Source of the DNA: Tyto alba
Lineage: Eukaryota > Chordata > Aves > Strigiformes > Tytonidae
Length of the DNA: 64,000 nucleotides
Direction of reading: 5' to 3'
NCBI RefSeq assembly: GCF_018691265.1
Contig: NW_024881313.1
Location: 36,449,518 to 36,513,517, forward strand
A model generated the notes under the pieces. It had not been told where the DNA came from, did no database searches, and was given only the letters and a program-made list of their open reading frames with translations. Position 1 is the first letter of the stretch, and every line of letters starts with the position of its first letter. This document shows, piece after piece, positions 47,501 through 58,225 of the stretch. The translations under genes were made by a program, and so were the position numbers.

Positions 47501-50500
47501 AAGCAAAGCAGCAGCCGAGGTAAAGAGACTGAGAAGCAGATCACAAACTGGTGAGCCTAAACATGTGCTCTGTGAAAAATGATGGTAGTAAAAAATAATC
47601 CTTCAGTATTAACCTGACAGCATCACTTTGATTCCATTCCCTGGAAAAACAAGATTCTAATTCCACTGCCAAATGACCTTCCTGCAAGGAGAGCAAAATG
47701 ACCATGACAATTTATATGGAGGACAACACCCTCTCTCATTAGGGAAGTAATAAGAAAGATGGCTTGATCTGACATCTGCAAGTGCTGTGTCGGAGGGCAG
47801 GTGAGTAGCTACACAGAATCTACTCATCCTGACCAAGCAAACCTCCAGAGCAGCTGATGCCAGAAAACTCCATCCTGTTGATGACTGCTGTACTAGCATG
47901 ATCTATAGAATTCCTCAAATACCTGCAGACACAGTCTAGATTTTATTTTTTTTTTTTTTTAGCTGACAAAGCAATTTACAAGATATATCCCCCTTTCTGC
48001 TTCTGAAAAAGCCAGAGGGAAAGCTCCCATCTGTGACCTGCATGAAGCCTCTCAGAGAAGATACTCTGCAGCATCTCTAACAGCCACAGAACAGGTACAC
48101 AAAAATGTTCTGAAGCTTTACCTTAAAAGAAACCCAAATGAACTGTCAATAAGACTCAGCCACCAGTTTTCAAGAGGGTGCCAGCTCTGTGCAGACTTTG
48201 AAGAGACTTGCACACACTTGAAGAATTTATGTATGCATGACTCCCTTAAGCAAGATAAATTTTCTGTAGCAGCAGAAAAAGAATAGGTCACTGCAGGTTG
48301 CTATGGTTTTGAAGCCCACTGATAAAACTACTGCTACTACTAAACTTTCTTAAGAGAAGCAACACCAACCAGATGTCAGAGAAAACCACATTCTGTTTAG
48401 ACAACTTAGATTTTGCTAACAAATAAAACTCCCTTAGACTTTGTAACACTAACCAAACTACTCTTAACTACATATTTGCTTCCCCCACTTATACTTTAGG
48501 TACTAGGATGCTTTCTTGTTGGCACAAGTGGTAAGAAGAGAGTGTGGACTGGGTTTCTGTGCTTCATCATGATGGGAAGACAGGAGAAAAGCCTGCAACA
48601 ATTTGCTGGATAAAGGTTTCTGGGGTTGCACATGTGAAGCATGTACATGCCTCGAGTGGGAACCAAAGAGACAGAGTGTGAAGGAAGACAATGTATTTCC
48701 ATTTAAAATCTTTACTTCAGTTAGAACTGTTTCTATTTAATAAAAACCTTCAGAGTTTTAAATGTTCTAAAAGTGTTTCACAGCCAGTTTTGAATATGAC
48801 TACATTCCAGACTCGCATGTGGTTTAATTCATTTTATATAAAACCATGTTTACATCTCCTTGATTTAATAATTTATGATTTTTGCTTCTATTATTGTTTT
48901 ATGATGGGAATGATAACTATAATGTCTATCTATTCCTTTTTTACTCTTGCCAAAGCACCGCAAACTTTATTCCTTTAATATGCACTTAACATGAAAGACT
49001 AGTACCTCCTTAAAGTTTCACAAAATATGCAGGGGCATAAAAAGACAAGAATTATCCTCCTTCAGATGTTGCTACTTTCATAAAAGAGCACTTTGAATAC
49101 TTTGCCTCTCTGGTTGTGTTAAAAAAAAAAGTTATCTGCACTTGAAATATGAAGCCTATTTCATAACAGAATTATGAATTCTTAGATATCATGTGTTTTA
49201 AATAAAGCCTTTTGTACTAAAAAGTCACAAATGTATGTATGTTTTTTACAGCTTTTAAGTGGGGACTTGCTTAGGTAGAGCAGACATGCTTTAGTGAAAA
49301 AAAAACAAACCAAAAACCCAACTAAAAGAAAAACTGCAAAAGTAACTTGATTATTCAAGTAGAGCAGTGTGTTAAAACCCCTGCTGTTCTGGAAGTCCAT
49401 TGTTACTGCTGATGACCACAACAGCCTTACTTCAGCTTAAGTATTTCCCTTAATGAAACAAAATCCAAACAGCACCACTGGACAGTGCCAGCCACTAAAC
49501 AACTAAAGCTGTTTTCTCCAACACTTGGTTTTCTCTTATGTGCTCCCATCACAGGGCTTCACATTAAGATAATGCCACAGTAGCTGTAAGACTAATAGTG
49601 CAGAAACTCCAATATTTACCTAACGCTATTTACTTCACACAAAAAAGGGCCAGTTTTCTTTCCCTAACAGAAAACATTATTCAGTGTTCAAGACTAAGTA
49701 GAATAATATTTTGATTTTTCTCTAAATATCTATTTAACATAATTTAAATACCCATTAAATATAATCTGAATAAATGGGATGATTAAAATGAGACCACTAA
49801 GAAAGCACTCTGCAATAAAGGCAAACCTCAGTCCTACAAGAAAGGATTTATACTATGTCAACTATTAAGCATGTATTTCTTTAAAATGGTTTAAAAAAAT
49901 AAATTAATAACCACATAAATTGAATCTCATTTTGCTTCAAAACCCAGAAAAATCACAATACAAAGTTACCCCCAGCATTCAGAAAGCAAACTTTTATTTT
50001 AAAATTTCAGATAACATTAAACCTAATACTTCATTATTTTTATGTAAACTTAGACTTTTATATTCAGCTTTCCCTTCCTATTTTTGACTCTCATTTAATT
50101 AGGAAGGCATGGTCCCTCCCTTCCCAATCCAACTATGTTTCTAATCTCCCTGAAAAATTCTCAAATGCAAGTTCAGTTTAGGTATAGAAGACAAGGATCT
50201 GGCACTGAGGTTAAGTTTCTGTATGCCACCATTAATTGTTATATATACCATTAGGCACAATAAAGACAGAGAAAAATCTTAGTTTCAGTTTGAGGCACAG
50301 GAATATTTGTTCTAGCATCTCCATATAAGGTCTTCTTTAAGTCAACAAAGACAGGCTGTTGCCAAATTCTAACCACAACATGAATTATGGTTTGCATATT
50401 TAAATGCTGGCAACTAAACATTGCAGGATTAAAATGTTGTGTTTATGCTAGCAGTGAAAAATGGAGTGCAACCAAAACTAGAGGACTCTAAAGTTGGTAG

Positions 50501-53500
50501 TAACTCTAGCTTGCTGCCACTAAGGAAACACACTACTGATTCTTATAAATTCTCCAATCAAAGCATCAAACTAGCAGATGCTTTATCATGTCTGACATTT
50601 GCTAATCAGAAATGCTACCATTACTCTGAGCCAATTTAAAGTTACTGGTATTTCTTATTTCTCCTATTCTAACTTTAGCCCTACTTAAACAATAGAAAAA
50701 TACCACTACTTCCACCACATGCTGAAATCTGAAGAGTTATAAAAGTTGCTTCTAGAAGATGACTGTCTCATCAGCAACAGCTAAAAGCTATTTGCTTTCC
50801 TGTTGTGAAAGCTAAATGCTTAAAAACACTTTCTGCCATTGGGACAACAGCCTGACACAGAAAGCAATCTTCTCGGCTCCAACGCAGAGCAACCACTATC
50901 TATGCCCAAAATCTACTGGTTTAAGGTACATCAAACTAGAATAAAGCTGTGCTGAGTTTCCATTCCCCTAGACTAACTATGGCATCATTTAAACATCAAA
51001 AATGAAACCGTATTTTCAGAGCAACAAGTTTTGCACCTGTTAAAACACAGGTCCTTGCTGGAATAGTCACCATTTAAAGCCATAAAATCAGTAACTATTC
51101 CAGGCCTTGTTGTGGTCAGTGTGACTTTCTCAGAATCAAAAAAATAGCAATGTCTGTGTTACTCCCCTTACAGCTAAATTAGGATGAATAATCATAGGAG
51201 TAACAACGAGAACTACCAGGCATCCTGGGAGAGCCTGTAAGACTAGTTGATGCGTTAAAAGGCTTAACAGTTCCTACAACATTCACTGACAGATTCAAGT
51301 TGCAAGGGATCGCTTTTGAATTTACTTACCTTAAATGAACTGTGCACTAAAGTTTCATCTAAATCAATGACCACACACTTCTTCCCATAGTCTGATGCTG
51401 TCAGTTCTGGCAGGAGGTATTTAGCTGGTGGCTAAAAAGAAAAAGAAAAGAGGAAGACAACAAAAAAAAGTAAAACCTCTATTGAAGGGGCACTCTTCTG
51501 CCAACAATACTATTCTAGTAATTACTGAGAACTGAAATATATGACTCAAAGTTTAATGTTTTTCTGGGCTCATCGCAAGTACATGTATGGAAATTAATGG
51601 CTCATGAAATACCCATACAGACTTGACTACTTTTTTTTTTTTTTTTTCCTAAATGAGATACTTGTTTAGAATGATCTCCAAAGCATTAGAAATGAAAAGG
51701 GTAAACCACCACCACTAGCTGAAAAACACCAGAGAAAAAATAGGACATCTGATACAATGGTATCTTTTTCCAGTGGCCCTCTTCCTAATGCCTCGGCTTT
51801 GGTTGCTGCTGTTATCTTATTCACAGTCAACACCATTTCCAGCCGTATCACACTGATGGACATTTACATAAATTGTTATTTCTGTTTGCCAGGAAAGATG
51901 CTAAAGTGGAGAAATCAACCCTGAAGGAAGACAACATTACTAATTTTATCTTCCAGGACATGTCTCCACTCTCATTTTTACCACTTGTGAGGGTGCTGAC
52001 CGAGAGTTTTCATGTGGATTACATTCCCAATCAAGGTATTAAAATTGCAGTAAAAAACCTAAACTAGGCTCTTCTACAGTACGCTGCCCTTACTAAAAAA
52101 TGGTACCGATTACACGAATCGAAAGTTTTTCTGAAAGCAATGCAGACAGTCACATATTCTTCTGATCGCTCATTCCCCACTTTAACATCCCAATTTGCAA
52201 TACAGTTACGTTACTTTAGACTTCGGTACTGGATCGTTCCTGAAATAACAGAAATGGGAGAGAATGCTTCCATTTGGAGCTGAAACACTGCTTCCACTCA
52301 CTTAAAGAGGGTTTTTTTTTGATGAAGGAGAAGGACTAGCTCTACAGAAAAAGCGTCAACAGGGAGAAGCTCAAGACTGAGAGGAAATGAAATTAATTAA
52401 GAATTGGACAACAGAACTCTAACTTCATTCTTTTGCTACCTTTTTATCTGTTCCAACAACGCATCTATCATACTTTTAGTTCTTTTCAATAAGCTTTTGT
52501 AGAAGCGTTTGCAGAGATCTGAGGCCACCCCTTTGCAGACAGCAGGTGACAAACAGATGAGTCAGACACCCTCTGAAAACCCTACAGCAGCAAGTACAGA
52601 TTATTAACCCCTGATCCATCTCAGACATCGCCTTAGATTGATAGATACTGACCAACGATGCCTTGTTAGTTCTTGTTTAAATGAAGTAACTAACAAATGA
52701 GATTCTGGACTTAAATAAAAGTGTCTTTAGCTAAAGCATAAGTTATTGGGGGATTTTTAGGAGTGCTCTCTGGAACTGATTTAGTTCCTTACAATTAACA
52801 TCAGGAACAGTTTCTTCAGCTACCAAAATGGAAGCTGCCTTGCTTACAAGCCACTTGTCTCAATACATTTTCCCTCAGCACACATCTAACAATGACCTTC
52901 AAGAAAAAACAACTCGTGCTTAATGCCTGTAAAGTATCCATGCATTACAGTAACCTAACCAGGCTGAAATTTATAGGACATCCTTTCTAAGGTATAGACA
53001 GTCCCATGTATACATCACTTCAACAACTGCTTGAGCTCTACTACTGCTTGTTTGCAACCAGGACCAGACCTAAAGAATTTTGGTTTCTCACTCCTATTTC
53101 AAAATCTAAAGGGTATTTAGCCATCCCACCTCTATTTTTTCATAGTGAAGGATCCAGACTTGCAACCTAAATAGGCTAAAAGCTTACTGAAAGAAAAATC
53201 AAACCAATTTAAAGATAATAATCTCCAGAACACATGTTCTGATACTGATTTCAGAGAAAAATGTAGGAACATCCCAAGAAACCTTAAGCATACTTTTTTT
53301 TTAAATAATAGTTCAGTTCATTATTGTACTTAAGACTGTTAGTATTTATTCCGAATTTTTGACTAAGTTAATCTTCACAAACAGTTCAAAGTCAGCAATT
53401 TCTTCTGCTATGTGAATTATTTTTCAAACTGAAAATATCTCTATATATGCAAATAGCTATTCTTTCATATAAAATTGTGCATATGAAAAATATGAGCACT

Positions 53501-56500
53501 ATCTTATCACCGATATCTTTGCTTTTTATCTGGAAACTAGCATGCCTGTCGTCAAGAAAAGGATGGACACACAAAAAAGATTACAAAATGCGAGAACCCT
53601 CAACTCTGAGAACCTGATTTCCCTGACTGCACAGTGAGAGAACTTGTGCCCATCTCCTTCATCCACCTGCAGCTCTGCTTTCTCAAAAGCAGCAGCTGGG
53701 AAAGGTACAAGTTACCTGCAGTATCTACACAGAGATGCAGGTTACTGCTAGAATTTCTCTCCTTTTTCAGGACTGCCTTAGGAGATAATGTGCAGTCATT
53801 GACCTGACTATCTAACAAGTCTTCATCTCATGTTTTTCCTGGGATAAGTCTCCCAAGTAGAGCACATCAACCTTCCTACATGGTTTGGCTTCTTGAATTC
53901 AATCTGATCCTGTTTTCAAAGACACCTGGTCAACAAGTTCACACATTCAAAGATCATAAGAAATGAATATTCTCTTTCAAAACCTGTATCTCTGCTGCCT
54001 TCAACTTTGAAAACACATTTGCCCCGTCATAAGTGAACTATTCTGAAGCTGAAGGCACTACAACATGTGAGACTGCTACATAACTGGTGCAGGACTTTGG
54101 AGCAAGGATGACATTTTTGAGGCTTTAGGAACTTAAAGGATTTGTATGTAGGGTATCAGTCCATTTTTTTTCCCATTCAAGCTTTCTGATCTAAAGCAAT
54201 TTCCACGTGCCAAGAGTAGCAAAGCTTTTAGGCAGAAACAAGCATTACTCAATATTGTTTTTTAATTTCCTCACTAATGGAGACATATCCAAGAAGAGTT
54301 CTAATTACCCGATATCCATCATAGTTAATAGCAAATAATTATGGATCCTTGATAATCTCTTTTTTTAAACATAGTAGCTTTAGAGATATCTAAAATGATT
54401 AAGAGTATTTAATTGTGGCTAACAGCAACTCATATTTACTACGTAATACTCTGAAAGACTGCAGACTTCTACAGAAATCAGCAAAAAAAATAACATCTGG
54501 TATCTCAGTACTGTAAGTCCTAGTTTGGTCTTCAGTTCCAACAAGACATAAATTGTATACAAGTTAAAGCTTTTAAACTAGTCACTGTTTGGGATTTATG
54601 CATTCCAGCCAGGTCTCATGGCTGATCAGCTTAACAGACCTTGTAGTGAAACGACTGCTGCACTGCTTCAGTCCCGTGGAAATAGTATATTCCCTAAGAA
54701 AAAAAAAAAAAAAAAAAGGGGGTGGTGGCAAGAAAACAGGACTTTTGGTTGAAGCATAAACAGCTGGTCAACACAAACCTTTCAGAAATTTACTGTATAA
54801 AACAATCATAACTTTTCTTCCCTGTAGGCCCCTATTTCCCACAGAAACAAGTATCGGAATTAATAAGTCCTTTCTTTGTATACTGGAAATGTTGTCTAGT
54901 CTAAGTGCATTAATTTACTGCTCGTGTTCCCTTCAATTCACACTTTTGGTTGCACTCTACATAGCTAACAGCTTCTCCCAGCAGTTATGCATAGAAAGAC
55001 TCTAATAGAAGATAAATTATTCCCACTTAAAACACAGCTGCCAAAGATGCTAGCTCCTGTTGTGAAACAGACAGTTCACAAAATTTTTTCTAGAAAAAGT
55101 TGTAACAAGATACTGTCTAAATGTAGGTGAGGACAAATGTTCACCTACATTTAGACAATATCCCAGTGCCAAGATTTAACTTCTACAGGGACTCTGAGGA
55201 CTAATGTTGGTAACGGTTGTTAATACTGGGATTTTAAGTTGAAAAAATGAAATGGACACTCCAACTCATTCAAGAAGGTGTATGAGCATGGCTCTGTATT
55301 TCCATCTACCTTTTAGTTCAAAAGAATGAAAACAAGTGCTGCAGTTCCTGTGGGTCTACTTTGATTTCTCTACAGTACTCCTTTCCAAACCAAGCTGAGA
55401 AAAATCCATGAAGCATAGGGATCCTGAGCTACACTCAATACATTTTTAAGTCAGGTCTATCACAATGTGTCAACTGGTACTGTTTTTTCTAATTTTGTGT
55501 GTATTTATTTCAGCTGTAAAAAAAAACATTTTGCAGTATTAGGAAAAAAAAAATCAATTACACTGCTGTTTAAGTCTATGCTTTATCTGGAAACAGTTTC
55601 AGAATATGAGATACAAACAGGATAAAGTTAATCTTTAAAAAAATCCCAAAATCATGCTGTTTTTATTTTCTGAGAACCTAACTTGAAGCTGGAATGTTTC
55701 TTGCTTAGCAGTTATCTCTATCAATAACAAAGTGAAAATCCATATTAATTCTTTAAGTTAAGTGCAACTAATACAGAAAATATCCAATTGAGCAGAAGAT
55801 ACACTTCACTGATTTGTACATATGTACACAAAGAAATGGAAGTTTTCAAACAGGTGACCTCAGCAGAATGCCAGATTTTATACATTGTTCCTGAAAACCT
55901 CATTATTTTGACTGGAGACTTCAACTTGAAAGTTTAATGACTGGGGAGCAGGCAGTGCTCTTTTCAGTCACTAAGGAATTCTTTAAACACTTGGAAGTGA
56001 TTACATTTGTAATCAGCCCTATAAAAGGTAAATGTCCAACTAAATTGTGACCAAGCTCACTCTGTGCCTGTTTAGAAGATTTTTCTCCTGGTATGTAAAA
56101 TACGGAGTACAAACAGCCTGTTTTTCATCCATGACCCTATGTAGCAGAGCATCAAGAATTTCTGCCTTAATGGGTCTTAAATGCAAAGTTAAGAGTTGTC
56201 TCAGAGTGAACCTCTGGGCTCCAGCCCTCAGGACAAACAGCCCTTGTAAGACTGGCACAGAGGACCAGAGGACCACTTCAATTTTAGGCATTTTTTTCTA
56301 ATATAATGTTGCATCTTCGTTCCTACCGCTTTCTCCACAGGCAGCTCACTTCTGTCTTTATTTAGACTATTACGTACTAATGCTCACTGGCTTCTGTTTG
56401 ACAGCCAGAGCCACTCTGATACTCGGTAGTAAATGTCACAGAACTGCCTGCGGGCGATGGTTGCTTGACAACACTTGCCTGTCTTGCTGGAAGAAGGCAT

Positions 56501-58225
56501 CAGATGGCAATGGAGAGGAGGAATCAGTGTGTGTAAAGTCACCTGCTCAGTGAGAACTCTATAACATGACTGCAAAGATAAGTTAATTTTACTGCCTTAT
56601 TAAAGTGGGAATATAGGTCAGCAAAATTACCGCTGAGCTTAAAAGAAAAAAGTAGGAAGAAACCCCTTCTCATCATTTTCCTACCACTACCCAAATCTAA
56701 CAGAACACTGCTTTAACATCGCAAAGGCAGTGTTCTAGCAGAGTATCTCATTTCATGTTTGTACCTGACAAAACTGTACTCATTTGTAATTTCTAAATTT
56801 TGTCTGTTTGAATTCTTATTTAATTAATAATTAATACCTACACTCACTCTAAGGTAAAATTTTATTCCAGGTCAGAGCACAACCAAAACATGTTTTACAT
56901 TTAAATAACGATTATTAAAGTAACTACAGTCACCCAACAGAATCTGGCAGGTATGTAAAGGGAAAAGTAATTTAGAAATCAGTATTTTCATAGATCCAAA
57001 GTTTTCTATTCTGAGACTTGCATATATTCAAATTACATTCATGTACATGTGTGCGTATACATACATACACACATGCATCCAAATATATGCATCAGCCGTA
57101 TTAGAAGTAATTTCATATTAGAAATAACAGGTAAGCAATAAAGAGTAATTTCTAACAGTTCTTAAATCCAAGAAGTAGTGGTGAAGGAGGAAAGTGGTCT
57201 GCACAGTTACGGTGATCTCCTGACACTACTGCACTGCAGCACAACGGGGTTCTTATAGGAGGTCTCGTAATATTGGGTTACATGACAACGAAGGGAAAGA
57301 GGAAAAAAATAGTATCTTGGAGAATATTCAGGTCTTTAGGGGCTACCAAACATGTCAAGAAAGAAGGTTGTGTCAGTAACTCCACACATCAACACTGCTA
57401 TTTCCTGGAAAACTCTGCAATAATAAGGTACTATAAACAGCAAAGGAGCTCAAAAAAAGTATTTCCAGCTTCAAAAAGCCAAAGTCTTCCTCCACACAAA
57501 AAAACAAGTAAAAAAAAAAGGAGCAGCTTTTTGACCAAAAAAGGTTAAATCTAATTAAATTAAAAGCTTCACTTTGAATAACCTTTTTTTTTCCCTTCCT
57601 TTTATTTAGTTTTGAAAAATAATTCTGATGCCAAACAGCATTCCGAGTTTAATCCAGGGAAGATAAGCAGAAATATTAAGGCCCATAAAAAAGCAGCTGA
57701 TACTGAGAGCATCATCTTGAACGAGTGCAGTAATGCAGCTGTGGTCAGTGTACTCTTTGTTTTCTTAAAGTGGCTTGTTTCAAACCAATTATGCAGTTTC
57801 TAACTCTTCTTTTCAACTGGAATACAGGGAAAAATCAGAGGAAAATATTTTTGTAACTGTGTCTCACCTAGTGATGATGAGTCACCTTTTGTCTCTATTA
57901 AAATAAGTAACTTAAACTTTCAGACTACTTCACGTATTTTCAAAATAATAAAAACTGAGAAATGAATTTAACTGAGGTGCAAAATAAAAACCATATAAAA
58001 CCCAAACTCTTCTTTTAGTCCCTGTACAACATGTGCAGTTCAATTCATCTCTGAGTATATAACATTACAGACAGAACATAAAATTCTTTTGTTAACATGC
58101 AACACAAAACAGACCTGTTAGACTGCAACATAAGATGAATCAAAGCAAAAGTAATGAAAATTATTAAAAGAAAAAGGGATAAAAATACATACACTTGGTA
58201 TAGGCATGACCTGCATCTGGTCACC
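35014..58225 (-). CDS. CTDSPL: CTDSPL (SCP3) small CTD phosphatase, exons 3-8, 5' part outside window
   Basis: Six spliced exons on the minus strand give 198 codons plus stop, the C-terminal about three quarters of a protein that is about 276 residues in human. The family removes phosphate from Ser5 of the RNA polymerase II C-terminal repeat, and also acts on REST, SMADs and RB. It belongs to the Mg2+-dependent HAD/FCP phosphatases. Visible catalytic parts are DLDET (nucleophile and acid Asp, exon 51330-51431), FTAS (motif II Thr, exon 38880-38972), and the lysine before DLSRLGR plus VDNSP (motifs III/IV, exon 37062-37247). The C-terminus MLHKLCNR is typical of CTDSPL; as I recall, CTDSP1 and CTDSP2 end differently. 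The mir-26a hairpin in an intron agrees with CTDSPL, host of mir-26a-1 in mammals. The start codon and N-terminal exons lie beyond 64000. All key residues are intact, so the gene looks functional. Confidence 0.97.
35140..37061 (-). other. CTDSPL: CTDSPL intron (last)
   Basis: A 1.9-kb AT-rich intron between the motif III/IV exon and the last exon. No embedded gene, hairpin or transposon recognised. Confidence 0.9.
37062..37247 (-). CDS. CTDSPL: CTDSPL exon with HAD motifs III/IV (K, VDNSP)
   Basis: The 186-bp exon encodes 62 residues, from [10 protein letters not shown] to YIFHPENA. It carries [21 protein letters not shown], with the conserved lysine of motif III, and IIVDNSP, the Asp-Asn pair that helps bind Mg2+. 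It also contains the part of the fold that recognises the CTD peptide in SCP1 structures. The donor is GTAAGTATT. Phase is 0 on both sides. Confidence 0.97.
38609..38622 (-). promoter_or_regulatory. Second X-box-like motif (ATAACCATGGTAAC)
   Basis: The reverse complement reads GTTACCATGGTTAT: one perfect half-site and one degenerate half-site around the same ATG-containing core. It lies 88 bp from the motif at 38697 in inverted orientation. Confidence 0.3.
38697..38710 (+). promoter_or_regulatory. RFX X-box-like motif GTTACCATGGAAAC
   Basis: This matches the palindromic RFX consensus (GTNRCC, 0-3 bases, RGNAAC) with a 2-bp spacer. It is in the CTDSPL intron about 170 bp from the exon at 38880. 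A related, less perfect copy lies at 38609-38622. Confidence 0.4.
38880..38972 (-). CDS. CTDSPL: CTDSPL exon with HAD motif II (FTAS)
   Basis: The 93-bp exon encodes 31 residues, from [12 protein letters not shown] to LFTASLAK. The FTAS threonine corresponds to HAD motif II, which contacts the phosphate. KRPHVDEFL is a highly conserved SCP signature. The acceptor is preceded by TTCCAG and the donor is GTTTGT. Phase is 0 on both sides. Confidence 0.96.
41521..41588 (+). repeat. T-run / (ATTT)n / T-run low-complexity block
   Basis: A T18 run is followed by ATTT repeats and, after an AACAACACTGTGC spacer, another T17 run. On the CTDSPL transcript strand it reads as A-runs with AAAT repeats. Low-complexity intronic DNA. 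Confidence 0.85.
42474..42558 (-). ncRNA. MIR26A: mir-26a precursor hairpin (intronic, host CTDSPL)
   Basis: The minus strand contains the exact 22-nt mature miR-26a-5p (TTCAAGTAATCCAGGATAGG plus CT) at 42524-42545. A 17-nt loop (42507-42523) follows, then the 3p arm CCTATTCTTGGTTACTTGCA plus CT at 42485-42506. The outer stem GGCTG/CAGCC closes at 42558/42474. Vertebrate mir-26 genes all sit in introns of CTD small phosphatase genes (26a-1 in CTDSPL, 26a-2 in CTDSP2, 26b in CTDSP1). Position and strand here fit mir-26a-1 in CTDSPL. The hairpin is in the intron between the exons at 46208-46264 and 38880-38972, so host and miRNA are probably co-transcribed. miR-26 acts in cell-cycle control and neuronal differentiation. 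Confidence 0.98.
42959..42984. repeat. TA-rich double palindrome upstream of mir-26a
   Basis: TATACGTATA (42959-42968) and TATATAGCTATATA (42971-42984) are two perfect palindromes side by side, about 400 bp upstream of the mir-26a hairpin in the direction of transcription. It could be a cruciform-prone simple repeat, or a TATA-like element of a miRNA-proximal promoter. Confidence 0.6.
46208..46264 (-). CDS. CTDSPL: CTDSPL exon, 19 residues of the phosphatase core
   Basis: The 57-bp exon encodes [19 protein letters not shown]. This follows the motif I exon directly in SCP proteins and forms core strands next to the active site. The acceptor reads GTAG and the donor GTAAGTG. Phase is 0 on both sides. 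Confidence 0.95.
46265..51329 (-). other. CTDSPL: CTDSPL intron with RE1-like site
   Basis: A 5.1-kb AT-rich intron. It holds a short (TG)n run near 46391, a T-run near 47945-47961 and a REST/RE1-like motif at 49468-49489. No coding exon or transposon recognised. Confidence 0.9.
49468..49489 (+). promoter_or_regulatory. REST/RE1-like site, one extra base between half-sites
   Basis: The sequence has both RE1 half-sites, CAGCACC and GGACAGTGCC, in the canonical order, with three bases between them instead of the canonical two. It lies in a CTDSPL intron. Binding cannot be inferred from sequence alone. Confidence 0.35.
51330..51431 (-). CDS. CTDSPL: CTDSPL exon with catalytic DLDET motif
   Basis: The 102-bp exon encodes 34 residues, from [10 protein letters not shown] to VHSSFK. 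It contains [12 protein letters not shown], the HAD motif I: the first Asp is the phospho-accepting nucleophile and the second the general acid/base in this family. The acceptor is TTTTTAG and the donor GTAAGT, both strong. Phase is 0 at both ends, so skipping would keep the frame but remove the active site. Confidence 0.96.
54699..54717 (+). repeat. A19 run followed by G-rich stretch
   Basis: A 19-nt A homopolymer followed by GGGGGTGGTGG in an intron. No transposon remnant is visible upstream of it. Confidence 0.85.
55109..55162 (-). repeat. Inverted repeat, 22-bp stem with 10-nt loop
   Basis: The arms at 55109-55130 and 55141-55162 are reverse complements at 21 of 22 positions. The single C/A mismatch becomes a G-U wobble in the CTDSPL pre-mRNA orientation, so that RNA would pair along the whole arm. 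The loop is ACATTTGTCC on the transcript strand. An AAGTT/AACTT pair outside suggests the stem may continue past an internal loop. It does not match any miRNA I know. Confidence 0.85.
58193..58225 (-). CDS. CTDSPL: CTDSPL alternative 33-bp exon ([11 protein letters not shown])
   Basis: This short exon encodes 11 residues, [11 protein letters not shown]. It is preceded by a pyrimidine-rich tract ending in CAG and followed by a GTATGT donor. Its length is a multiple of three with phase 0 on both sides, so it can be included or skipped without changing frame. From memory, mammalian CTDSPL has two isoforms differing by a similar 11-residue segment (GDQRQVIPIPS), which supports the identification. 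It lies between the N-terminal region and the phosphatase domain and has no catalytic residue. Confidence 0.88.

Larger units (their letters stand above)
51432..58192 (-). other. CTDSPL: CTDSPL intron with long hairpin
   Basis: A 6.8-kb AT-rich intron. It contains a near-perfect 22-bp inverted repeat at 55109-55162, a T-run at 51631-51647, an A19 run at 54699-54717 and a short TACA-type microsatellite near 57040-57090. No coding exon recognised. Confidence 0.9.
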
